Shown piece by piece: positions 36,601 to 47,900 of a stretch of DNA of 64,000 nt; within the stretch, counting starts at the first letter, position 1, and every line of letters begins with the position of its first letter. Below the pieces are notes generated by a model. It made no database searches, was not told the DNA's origin, and was given only the letters and a program-made list of their open reading frames with translations. Location of the stretch: the NCBI GenBank assembly GCA_019914995.1, contig CM034127.1:2294001-2358000 (forward strand). Reading direction: 5' to 3'. The stretch comes from Acanthochlamys bracteata. Taxonomy: Eukaryota > Streptophyta > Magnoliopsida > Pandanales > Velloziaceae. The translations under genes were made by a program, and so were the position numbers.

Positions 36601-37340
36601 CAACGATCATGTTTTGGACCGTATACGCCCAGATGACAACCTTCTCGGTATCCCAAGCAACAACCATGGACCGCCACATCGGATCATCCTTCCAGATCCC
36701 TGCCGGCTCACTCACTGTCTTCTTCGTTGGTTCGATTCTTCTGACAGTCCCATTTTACGACCGCATTGTTGTTCCATTCGCCCGTCGAATCACGGGAAAC
36801 CCACACGGCCTCACTCCTCTTCAGCGTATTGGTGTTGGCCTTGCCCTCTCTGTCTTCGCCATGTTTGCAGCTGCCCTAACCGAACGCAAGCGTCTAACAG
36901 CCGTATGGTCTTCTTCAAACGAGAAAGAAAGCGTGCATCTGAGCGTCTTCTGGCTAGTACCGCAGTTTTTCCTAGTAGGGGCAGGCGAGGCGTTCACCTA
37001 CATAGGGCAGCTTGATTTCTTTCTCAGAGAATGCCCGAGAGGAATGAAGACAATGAGCACAGGGCTGTTCCTCAGCACGCTATCGCTTGGGTTCTTCGTC
37101 AGTTCGGTGCTAGTGACGTTGGTGCATATTGCCACTGGCAGGAAAGAGCATGGTGCTTGGTTGCCCGACGACCTAAACAAGGGCAGGCTTTATGATTTCT
37201 ACTGGTTGCTAGCAGTCCTTTGTTTAACCAACCTTGCTATATACCTCATGTGTGCTAAGTGGTACGTGTATAAAGAACAGAGGTTCACCGGAGAAGATGC
37301 CGGTGTTGAGCTTGAAGAGGACGCCGTCTGCCATGCTTGA
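33683..37340 (+). CDS. NPF6: NPF6.3/NRT1.1-like nitrate/peptide family transporter
   Basis: Five exons (33683-33821, 33946-34123, 34211-34250, 34339-34931, 36464-37340) encode 608 residues of a 12-helix major-facilitator transporter. The N terminus (SDAWDFKGRP, GGWTSAAMIL, TLGIAVNLVTYLTGTMH, FMLCLLGGFIADTYLGRYLT) follows Arabidopsis NRT1.1/NPF6.3 very closely. The proton-coupling ExxER motif is E49-L-C-E52-R53. Thr109 corresponds to Thr101 of NRT1.1, the phosphorylation switch between affinity modes. The position of nitrate-binding His356, however, is Tyr371 (WTVYAQMTTFSV). The central loop (about 275-315) is Lys/Glu-rich, and the C-terminal half (FFLRECPRGMKTMSTGLFLS, DDLNKGRLYDFYWLL) is canonical. 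Plasma-membrane transport of nitrate, chloride or another anion is expected. Intron 4 (1.5 kb) contains an AT-rich mobile element. Confidence 0.93.
35801..36016. mobile_element. AT-rich CGTTTG-family element inside NPF6 intron 4, 216 bp
   Basis: The left end CGTTTAGAAATACTTTTAAA and right end AAAAAGATGTCAAACG (complement CGTTTGACATCTTTTT) form the clearest terminal inverted repeat in the window. The interior has long A/T runs and AATAATAATAATAAATAATA. It lies in the intron in non-coding DNA. Confidence 0.55.
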
Positions 37341-38417
37341 TCAAAGAGAAAGAAAATCGACTCTGTAAAAAGAACATCTTTTTTCCGATGAAAGCATGCA
37401 ATGTTGGACATTATCGTGCCGCTGGTATAGCGATTGATCTGAAGAAAATGAACACACTGACAGAGGGATCTGTATCAAGAAAATTTTCTTAGACGCGTAC
37501 AGAAGGAATGAAATCAGTAACAAGTTTGATGAACTGAAATTTCTCTCATTGGGACCTTGTTGGGCTAAGAGCACAACGCAAAAAATCCAGCCCATACATA
37601 TTGGTGTTTTTTTTTATCAGATCCATTCCCAAACATTTCTTTCCAAAATTTTCCTGTAAACGTCTTCCCCAAAAAACATCCAGACCAAGTTCCAGCCTTT
37701 ATCCACATAATTCGTAATACATGCATCAGTTCGGCTTCAAATGAGTTTTACGAAAGTAAAAAATAAAAAATAAAATCTTTTAAAAAGTAATTTGAAATTT
37801 AAGTAAATTAAAATTGAAATATAATAATTTTAAAATAGAATTCTGAATTCAATTATTATTTATTTTTATGTGATCTCTTGAAATTTCAATCCCGATCAGA
37901 GAAATTCAAATTTCGGATATTTGAAACACACTTAAAAACTTCAAATTTATTTCTCCGAGATGATTTGTGTGTGGTTGCTGATTGATAATTTTCTTACGCT
38001 ATAAAATCCGGAAACTTGTAACCTTCACAGGGCGCGCAGCAAGCAAATGAATTAAGAAGGTAAAATTGATTGCAACAATCTGGAAACAACTTGTGTTCCT
38101 TCCAAAATCAAAGCATTTAACTCACCGTCACCGCAGCCACCGTTGGAAACCCACCTGTGCCTAGAAACAGCAATCCTTCCATCTTAATTTGTGCCCCGTA
38201 CAACGCGGAACTTTGTCCTCCACTGCTTCACTAAAGTCTACGGGAGAGTAGAGAGAGAGGGAGCGAGAGCAGTTATGGAAGGAAACTGAACAATCGAAAG
38301 AACGTGACCCTTTGGAAAGTTGCGACTCTTCAAGTAGACGGTTATAATTACCAAGGAGGGAAACAATAAGACTAGAAAGAATGAGAACACTCAGAATAAC
38401 TACAAGGAAGGAATTCA
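37341..38417. other. Intergenic stretch between NPF6 and the KASH-like gene
   Basis: NPF6 3' UTR, an AT-rich patch around 37750-37870, then the 5' flank of the next gene. A purine-rich GAGAGTAGAGAGAGAGGGAG stretch near 38243 may belong to its 5' UTR. No gene is seen. Confidence 0.4.
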
Positions 38418-39377
38418 ATGGCGGAGTGGAACAACCCAGTTCTAGAGAAGAAGTTGAACGAACTCAAAGCATTACTCCAGAGTACAGATGAGTCTCTTAT
38501 TCTTGAGGAGGAAGGACCGCAGCAGCAGCACCACCACCAACACCACCACCCTATCGACCACCGAGAGATTGAATCCAGGCTCAATTTTCTCAAGAAAATC
38601 GTCTCTTCTGAAATGTTCTTGACCGCCGGCGGTAGCATGAAAGACCGGCTAATCAACATGGCTGACAGTCTCAAAGAGTTGGATGATGCCTACCAGAAGC
38701 ACATGGCATCCTCTTGCTCGTGCACTTCTTCGTGTTTTGAGGAAGAAGAAGGACAACTCCATACGGGAGCCGTTGATTTGTCAGCGAGAGACGATCTTGA
38801 AGACTATGATGGAAGGGAAAATTACCAAGGGGACAAGATGGAACTGCAAGTGGAACGAGGTGGAGAGTCTCTGCATGGTTCCCAGCTGAGCAATGTTCAC
38901 AGTAATATAAAGAAAAAGGCTGAAGAAACAACAGCAGTTCTAATGGAAGAGAGTGATTACCTGTCTCAGTATGACATTAACATTAAGAAAGTGGAGTATA
39001 CTGATGCTATGCATCGTTGCGACATTCTGGAAAGTGAAGAGGAGACGACGGAAGCAACAGAAGATGTAGAAAATGAAGGAAATGCAACTGAAGCAAAAGA
39101 AGAGACTAGTGTTCTTACAGATTACAAGAATGTAGAGGAAGAATTGTTAAAGGGGAATGGCAAAGGCAGAACACAAGAGGAAGCCCAGATCATGCTGCAT
39201 GGCTTCTCAGTTCTTCTAGTTTCTCCAAAGGAGAAGGTTATACACCGGCAAACCAGAAGACATAGCAAGTGTGGATTTTGGGCACCAACCATACTGATCG
39301 CACTAGCTGCTATTGCAATGGCAACAAAGCTTCTCTGCGTTTCAGATGAGGAGGTGGTCTACTTTGTTCCAACATGA
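38418..39377 (+). CDS. Tail-anchored KASH-like nuclear-envelope protein (ends VPT)
   Basis: An intronless frame of 319 residues. The N-terminal third is helical and coiled-coil prone (MAEWNNPVLEKKLNELKALL, EIESRLNFLKKIV, SMKDRLINMADSLKELDDAY), with a His/Gln run (QQQHHHQHHH, 35-44). The middle is acidic and low-complexity (Glu/Thr-rich, about 195-245). A single hydrophobic segment (about 287-307, FWAPTILIALAAIAMATKLL) is followed by a 12-residue tail ending EEVVYFVPT. Plant KASH proteins (WIP and SINE groups) have this layout, one membrane span and a short luminal tail ending in VPT that binds SUN proteins in the nuclear envelope. That assignment is inference from architecture and the C-terminal motif, as I cannot place it in a named subfamily. 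It converges with VAP27. Confidence 0.6.
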   Translation: MAEWNNPVLEKKLNELKALLQSTDESLILEEEGPQQQHHHQHHHPIDHREIESRLNFLKKIVSSEMFLTAGGSMKDRLINMADSLKELDDAYQKHMASSCSCTSSCFEEEEGQLHTGAVDLSARDDLEDYDGRENYQGDKMELQVERGGESLHGSQLSNVHSNIKKKAEETTAVLMEESDYLSQYDINIKKVEYTDAMHRCDILESEEETTEATEDVENEGNATEAKEETSVLTDYKNVEEELLKGNGKGRTQEEAQIMLHGFSVLLVSPKEKVIHRQTRRHSKCGFWAPTILIALAAIAMATKLLCVSDEEVVYFVPT

Positions 39378-39764
39378 TTTTTCTTGTTATACTAGTAGCC
39401 CACAAGTACTTAATAGTTCCATTACTTCTCCAGCAGTATGATATTGATCTTTTTCTAAACGTTATTTGTATGCTTAGATACATGCGACATCAGCTTTCAA
39501 GTTATTATAATATGTTTCCTGAGATAGATAATATGGTTTGCGCACGCAAACTCCCTTTGTTTAGAAAGGGTTACATGGTTGATTTCAGAAAGTCACCTTA
39601 ATAATAATCACTTAGAACTAAAAACACAACGAACTAGCCCATAGTTCTGGTTACAAAATTTGAGCCTACTAATTTGTGATCAGTCTAGTAAGGAGAAGAG
39701 AAGAATGAATGACCACAACCTCAGACTACAGTTATGAGGCTGAATAAATAGTAAGGCTGGTTTC
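39378..39764. other. Converging 3' ends of the KASH-like gene and VAP27
   Basis: 387 bp separate the two stop codons. The stretch should contain both 3' UTRs and polyadenylation signals. No gene is supported. Confidence 0.5.
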
Positions 39765-42427
39765 CTATGTCTTTTTGATAATATAGCCAACAAGAACACC
39801 AAATAGGCCTATCAATGCAACGAATATCACGGAGAAGCCGCGTTGGTGCTTGTTGCTTTCTTTACGCAAGAGATCCTGTAGCATATGTATCAAAACAAAA
39901 CTATCACAATTGGTAGGGTGGAAGTTATTGAATATAATGAACATGACAACTCACAAGGTCAAGCTGTACTCAAGATCTCATAAAGATTATTGCATATGAA
40001 TAAGAAAAACAGCACATAAAGCTACAGTTTGAAGACTATCAGAAAAGTAGCAAAAACATACCAGCTCTTGGCGAAGCTTCTGATTGTGCTTAACAGCAAA
40101 ACCCTTCTCTTCATTCAACTTGGCAATCAAGGTAGATGCCTAAAAAGCACGTAAACGATATATCTCATCTAAACTTATGTATAGAATAATAAGAGGAAAA
40201 TTACTCAATGCCGTGTTCAAACATCTATCACACCATCCCTTTTGTGGTTAACGTGTAAGGTCATTATATTGGGACTGGAACATCTATCATTTAACCTGCC
40301 TCTTTGTTGAACCAAAAATATAGTGGTTGTATAGGCCTGTCAGAACCTGCGTGCATGGAAATTTATTCAATGCCAAAATAGGTTTACTCTAATAGCCTAA
40401 GGAGCCACCGATGTCAGGAATGTGAATTCTGCTCTCACAATGCATTTTTCACTACGGTACACCATCCACAAAATGTTCAAGCGTCCACATAACTTTCTAG
40501 TGTGAGATCCATGAAGTATAGTGCATATATAAGTTTTCTCCACCAAAGGCAGATTCCTAAATAAAATCTTTAATTTACTTTAACCCTTCCTTGATTGTAA
40601 CGACATATTCCAGTCTGCATTCAAACCCCCCTTCTAACTTAACCCTTATACAAAATGATAGATGTGTGAAAACTTTTCTTGCTTTCATGGCATCTGAAAG
40701 GTTTCTAAGAGTAACAACATTCTGGTGAAAGTATAATCTTTTTCACCAGAAGCTAGATCATGGATATGCAATAAGCAAGTTATCAGTAACATTTTAAAAG
40801 AGTTGAAATATGTAACCAGGGTGCAATATAGAACATGGTTGTGGTGCTATACCAGCACATTATCATTAATCTAAAACATCACCAGATAATGGATACGGAA
40901 TAATATATCTGTTATAGGCTTAGCCCTTCTTGATAAACTAGTGACAACATGTTCCTTAAGATTTTAGAATCAATTTTTCAAAGACCATGTACAAGGCAAG
41001 ATCAAATTGCAGCAAGTCATACAAGTAAATGCACTATGAAATGTTCCACAAAAAACACCATTCACTGCAGCCCAAGTAAAGAATGTTTGTAAGCGGTATT
41101 GGACAACTACTTTACTAATAGAATGTATCATCAAGCATTCACCTAGGTCCTAATGCATACACAAGTTAGCCTTTGGATAACAAACAACCTAACTAGCCTA
41201 GTCCGATCTGAGGATTTCTGCAATAAAGTAAATCAGGTAAAAATATGACGCTCACGAAGAAATCCAAACTATATATAAGGTGAATGTAGAGAATCTGCTC
41301 ACCTCATCCCTGGGTGGTTCTTCATGAGACCTCGAGACCTGGAAGTATTTTCACATCAAATTTTATATAAATTGAAAGAGTCCCAGAAAACCATAAAACA
41401 AAGGATTCAAGGGAAAGATGGAAATGCAGTTATGTAGAAAGTCATGAAGGAACATACAGAATCCAACAAAGATGAGGATTGGTTTGCATTCTCCATTGTC
41501 GACGACCTCGGTGAAGTTCCTTCTTCTGGTTCTTCAGGTACGGGTGAGGGAGGATTAGCAGGAACATAGACAACCCGCATTTTGAACTCCTCAACAGTTT
41601 TCCCAGGTCCTTTATTGAACTGATCAGATCAAAACATATATTAATCACTAAATCAAACCATGAAACAAAAAAATAAAGAATGTAATGAGTTGTAGCAAAG
41701 CCAGCAACCATCTCAGGGGTTATGTCCTTGGTAGTGACTCCTTGAGTGGCAACAACACTCTGTATAAGGAACTTATCCTTGCACTGCATGTCAGGAGGGG
41801 ACTCCTTCTGAGCTTGCATAGTGACTGAACCCAAATTTACGTTCACGAAACAACCAAGAATTAGAAATTTCAACTAATGTTCTTACACAATTACACCGAT
41901 AAATCATCTAAAGCACTCAAAATCATTTTTATATCATTAGTATGTTCACCTGTGACATCACATGTTGTTTGCGGCAGAACGACCCCTGTGTTGGGACGCA
42001 CACAATACTTCTTAGGATTCGTTGTTTTCACCTTAACATTACCGATTTGAACAAATCACCAAAATGAGATTTACAAGTTGGCCTCTTAATCTAATAACAA
42101 AAGATCAACAAAGAAATGAGCTTCAACATTTAGAGCTAAGAAGAAATTACCTTGAAAGCGACATACTGATCTGTCTTATTTGTCAGCTGCATACAGCACG
42201 AGCTCTGCTTCTTCAGCTCAACTTCACGAAACAAAACGCGAATAATTGAAAACAATCAAAACCGAAAATTTGACAATCAACAGAAAGTAAAAGATCAGTG
42301 ATTCAAATTGTTAAGCAGCTCACGTCTTAATAATAGCTCGAAACTAAAATCTAAACAAAAATAAATTTCACTCACACAGAAATTTGAGATCAGCGGGCAG
42401 AATTTCAAGTAGATCACCACCTGCCAT
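39765..42427 (-). CDS. VAP27: VAP27 (vesicle-associated membrane protein-associated protein)
   Basis: Eight minus-strand exons (42427-42376, 42221-42151, 42031-41950, 41824-41709, 41619-41458, 41338-41303, 40139-40062, 39875-39765) total 708 nt, giving 235 residues with consistent phases. Residues 1-125 are the major sperm protein domain (FELKKQSSCCMQLTNKTDQY, VAFKVKTTNPKKYCVRPNTG, DVTVTMQAQKESPPDMQCKD, KFLIQSVVATQG), the pocket that binds FFAT motifs. A Pro/Ser linker (PANPPSPVPEEPEEG) follows, then a coiled coil (about 175-208) and a C-terminal membrane anchor (about 212-231) ending YIIKKT. Plant VAP27 proteins sit in the ER membrane at ER-plasma membrane contact sites and recruit lipid-transfer proteins. 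The 5' flank carries a GA repeat at about 42499-42512. Confidence 0.94.
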
Positions 42428-44925
42428 GATTCTGAATTGCTCCTCAAGTGATTCGAAACCAATTTCAATCAGAATCAAATCGATACAAACAAACACAGAG
42501 AGAGAGAGAGAGTCGTTTCCTAGTTCCTAACTAGAGATGAGAGAGAAAAGAACAACAAAGAGAGCGAGCATTCAGATAAAAGAACGGGTTGGTTGTTTTG
42601 AATCCAGGTCTCTCTTCTGGATGTCAAAGACATATATAACCCTTCTCGAAGAAGGAGATGTGCGATGGAGTGAGGGTAGCACGGGTATAACAAGATGTTT
42701 CTAATTCGCCGGCGAAATAAAAGTTCGAGTCCGCACGTTGGCGTGCTTTTTATTCCGTTGTTTCATTTGTCCAGAAGTTTGTTTATAATTATTTTTATCT
42801 TCTTTGATTTTATTATTTTGTTTATATTTATATATAAATATGAGTGTTTGTTATTAATTGTTTAATTGGATTCTAACTTGGGTGAGTTACATGGGACCCG
42901 AATGATTGATTAATATGATCTATTAATTATTAGTGCTGGTCGTTTGTAGGTAGATAAGTTGGGTGTTTAAGGCTCAAGTTCATCAACTTGGCTGGGTGGG
43001 TCCAAACCATAGGGGTTTTTTTTTCATTAAAACTCTTTATTTATATGCATGGATTTGAACATAATTGTAAGAACCACACCGGATGTCGAATCAGAAAATT
43101 ATTCGAATCACGATTTTCGGATTGACCGGCCGGGTCACCGATCGAACCATTCGATCAATAATATTAAAATATTTTCGGTCAATAATAACAATAATTACAG
43201 TAAAAAATTTACTACTATTATAGCACTATCAATAATAATAGCAGCAATAATTATAGTAAAAATTATAGTATTTTTACTATAATATTATTATCAATAATAA
43301 CAATAACAATCACAGCGAAAATTAAAATATTATCATTATGGCATTATTATCACCAACAATAATAATAACAGCGAAAATTTATAATAGAAATATTTAAACA
43401 AATTAGGCGATTAGAAGAAGATAAAACATAAAAGAAATATACCTTTTTTTTTTAGATATACATATTTGAATCTGAATATTTTACAATATAAAATTTTAAA
43501 AATTATTAATAATTAATATTTACAAATGAGATATAATTAATTATATTTTTGCATTATCATATTCAAATACAAAATCTAAACTATATATTATTTTTCAATA
43601 TAGAGCTATTAATAATTATTTTTATATTAAATATATCATAAATTTAAATTTTTTTAATTGATCTTTTTATATTTTATTTAACTCGATTTGATCCGGGCGG
43701 ACGGATCAAGTGAGTCAAAACAGATCAATTGTATATACGATTTTGTTACAAATTCGGACCAGTTTATCTTTCGCGTCGACGATTTTCAGGTTGATTCGGA
43801 CGGTTCAATCCGGATTTAACAACTATAGATTTGAGGCTCATTACCATTTTCACATTGTCTACTTGATGAATATTGAATCACCAAGATAGTGCAGTGACTT
43901 TCTCTAACTTTACATGTCCAGGAGTTGTATTTTGTCTTGCTAAGCATGTTTACTCATGTCCCACTAGATCATAACAATAGAAAGAAGAGCGAGTAGAACG
44001 CTGGGAAAAAAAGGGGAAAACACAAGTTATTTGATCTCGAGAGGTATACGGTGTAATACACGTATCACTAAGCTTTGCTGCTGAAAGGTAGGTTAGATGT
44101 CCAACCGACCAATCACGGATGGAATCCAACCTTGGTTTTCTTTCGGTCGTCCTCAAGGAAAGCACCTACGAAACTTGGCTAAAAGAATTTAGCCCTCAAG
44201 GACGGCATCAGTTAAGACTGCAACTACTTCGTTGTTTCAGATTTTAAAGTAACCGCAACGCCGTCTCTAGGGGAACCAGTACAACAGTTCAGGACGTCAA
44301 AAAAAGTGGAAATTTCCCAGCTTCAGTTTTCAAACTAGCTTGGCAAGCAAAAATCCTTCACATTCATTGCATCATGACTTGTATTTTACAGAATATAAAC
44401 TGAACAAAGATTTACATGCTAACAGCTATAAAATAATCATCGCACTTCCACTTGCAACATTTAAAATGCAATTGCTACACCTAATTCCGACATATCCATA
44501 TAGCTTACATCACAATCTATTTCTTGCAAAACTAGTCCTTTCCACTATATGCAGCAAACTGTGGAGCATTACCGTGACTAGTACCCCTTTTGCTGAAATG
44601 TATTCCTACATGCTCATAAGGGTAAAAAGATTAGGATCCTTGTTGGGATTCAAATGAACTATAATACCAGGCGGTTGTGCAATCATCTCACAGATTGAAG
44701 AATGGTCGCCATGCTTGAATTCGAGACTATGAAAGAAGGAACTCACACTAAGAGTTACAGAGTAAATAAAGTGCCAATTAATAAAGAATGATTACTTCGA
44801 ATTACATGTACACAAGGAAGATGGTTTGGTTTTTCGATCTCACCCTGAAATTAATAAGGAAAGGCTTCAGTTTTACATTAGATACAGCATGAAACTATTG
44901 TAAACACAGCATAAACCAAGATATA
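42428..44925. other. VAP27 5' flank and repeat-rich intergenic stretch
   Basis: From 42428 to about 42700 is the VAP27 5' UTR and promoter, with a GA microsatellite. A transposon-like block with inverted ends and a trinucleotide-rich centre occupies about 43075-43830. From about 44640 to 44925 is the ORP 3' flank. An open plus-strand frame at 44340-44657 shows no family resemblance. Confidence 0.45.
43075..43830. mobile_element. Inverted-end repeat element with AATAAT-rich core
   Basis: The left side contains CGATTTTCGGATTGACCGG. The right side, read on the minus strand, contains TCCGGATTGAACCGTCCGAA and then AACCTGAAAATCG, so the flanks are imperfect inverted copies. The core, about 43160-43380, is a degenerate array of AATAATAACAATAA and CAGCGAAAATT units. 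CGGTTGA-rich flanks of this kind are widespread in plant repeats. No coding capacity is seen. Confidence 0.45.
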
Positions 44926-47900
44926 CTAACCTCGATAAAGGCACTTATGAGAAACATGTGAGTCATTAAGTTCATCAGATCTTTCTCCAAATATATTTGG
45001 GCAGCCATCCCATTTCCTCTCTTCTCTGGTTTCCCAGTACCCACCTATATACTGATAGGTCCCCGTTTCATCATCCTTCCGAAACCATCTTGGTTGCCAT
45101 CCATTCTCTTGCATTTTCCTTGACTGCAGAAAGCGAAATAATGGAAATAAATTTTAAACAGACAGCGCATCTAACTGCATCTATATCTAGTACTCTTTTT
45201 AAGATAATTAGAAGAAGCTTTTAGTTTTACCAACACTTAAAAAAGTAATGCATTTTTGTGTACAAAACTCAAACGATGGTTTGGTTAAAATTAACCGTTC
45301 AGAGACAAAGTGGAAATTGGAAGGACGAAAACAGCTACATAGTACATACTCGACTAAGCATCATTAGCTAAACATAGTGAAAGTGTAAGTATGGGTAGCT
45401 CATTGTTAAGAGACCAGCTAGAATATGAATATAAGCTGAAGCTGTCATGGAATATAAGAAATACAAAGTTTCGAAAGTGAAATTAAAGATTTCTCATATT
45501 CAGTATCCACTCCCAATAATCTACTTATGAAGTGTTCCCTAAACCCGAGGCCAGCTAATATCAGAAAATTTTTAAAGATTGTCTTATTTCAAGGAAACAC
45601 ACACTAACCATTCTTTGCCGCTCCTCAAGTCGCAGCTTCTCAGCATTTGCCTTCTCATATTCACCATTCTCCAGATGCCGCTGATCTGGTCGAAGCCTTG
45701 AATCTGTTGGCGGAAGTTTCTCCTTAATCCGGGATCAAACACTTTGGATCAGGACTAAAACAACAAAATAAAGATAAATAAGAGTAGCAATATTGCTTTC
45801 CAATGGGAGAATATGTGTCATCTTTACCTGCAATTCTGATGTTAGCTCATTCAATGTTACAGCGAAAGATGTTAGGTTATACCGAGTAGGATCAGCAGGA
45901 GGTTCGCTTTTTTTCCATAATAAAATATTTTCTTCTGTAGAGCAGCTTTCTTTCACAAGCGTGGAATAATACATACTATCATCCCACTTCCCACTTAAGG
46001 TAGCAACTTTGTTACCATTGACATCTTCGACAAAACCGTGCACCTATATGAAAAGAATATGCTACTTGTGTGGGAATTATACAAAAAACTGAACAGAACT
46101 CAGTTAGTGCTACTCTTACATGGCGTGGATTCTGGTCAAGGAGAGACCGTTCTTTGAACTTTAGCTTACATGTATAGTGCCGGTTGCCTTTAATTGTCAT
46201 TACTCCGTGATGAACACAGTATACTCTACCAAGGATGAGGTTATAAATTGTTGTCGTCACCTGAGAGACAGAATAACTAGGCGTTAGCCTTTTGAAATAA
46301 GCAAGACATTATATGGGTCCCACGAACACCAGCATAAGAAGCAGACCATACCTTACTCCATTGAAATACTTCACCATCATCAAACTCTAAAGTCAAAATA
46401 CCAAGAGGATCAAGTTGTATAGAGCGGCCCCAAAATTTACTCTTAAGATTGCTATCACCCCAGAATTTCCAACCTCTGCCCTCACAATGGCAGGCAATAA
46501 GAGTCGGATGATGGCTAACCTATTTTTAGAAGGTAAAAAGAAAATGGCTCATATCCAAATCCAACTTTGCTTGGTTAGAAACCATCATTGAAGTAAACAT
46601 TTGAGATTAAATCATCTTTCATTGCAGAAATGTTAAAAGAATATGTTGTTTCACACTAGAACAGTCAAATATTAATATTCCAGGCAAAACCAAGTGTAAT
46701 GAGTTAGTTACACATGTAATATGGAGAGCCTTAATAGATAGAATCATATGAAGTCCAACAAGTAATCGATAGTTTGATATGAATATGGTAGAGTGCAAAG
46801 AAGCAGCTACATAGAACAATATAAAAAGAATGAAAAAGGGAAAAACAAAAAGAATAATAACGAGGATAGTTGGTCCTATGTGAATCAAGAGAAACTATAG
46901 TTTCCTGGAGAAGTAATGTTGACTAAATTCTAAATCTACTGTAGCCCACACAGCCAAAAATAATAGGTATCACCAGGCATTTCCCAATTATACAACACTG
47001 TTGAAAATATCTAACAAAAGAAATACACCAACTATTGTTCATCAATAAAAGAAATTTTAAGGCAGCTTAATTCTAACAAAAGAAATTAAACTGTGTTTCC
47101 ACCTATACAACTCTATTTTAAAATATCTAACAAAAGAAATAAACAGTAACTGTTGTTCATGATACCATGGTACATGAAATTTATGAAAACTAGGGCAGTT
47201 AATTTCTAAGTTAATAAAAGAGGATCCTTCAAAAACTAACCTTCTCAGAAAAAAACCGAATTCCTTTTTCAGGGTAGTCAGCTTCGTAAGTCTCTCCTAA
47301 CAAAGGATTGAAGGGTTTGCAGGGTCTTTCAACGCAAGATGCATATCCAGAGACCGCAAAGGCAGCTACACAGAGGATTCTCATGAGACTGTCCCCCTGA
47401 TGCAAAAGAGAGATTCTTAGAAAACAACAAACGAAGAGGTGGCATGTGGTTATGTATTTCAATGGCAAAACATGCGCGGAGAGTGGCTTTATATAAAACT
47501 TAAAGAATCTGGCAAATTAACCAATAGAGAGATTATCCCTAAGCTGTATAAGCGAAAACCATAAAGAAAACTTGTAGGTACACATTATCGATATTAAATG
47601 ATTTGTTTATCGCACCAAAAGTAGAGAATATAATAGAAAGTCTAGGAATAGGAACTGATAAACAAAGTGCATATGATCATCTAAAAATGTTGAAAGCCCC
47701 ACATATGTTGCAGAGAGGAACTCCTTAAATTCTTCCACTCTCATGTATAAGCATCTATCAAAGTTAGCAAATTGCCTTACATTTTAACCAGATTATACTT
47801 GGTTGCATTAACCATGGCTTTGGGTTTTTCCATAACAAATCAGGACCATACTTAGATTTATGGCATTTCTGGCCACATTTTTTACTTGGTATATTTTTTA

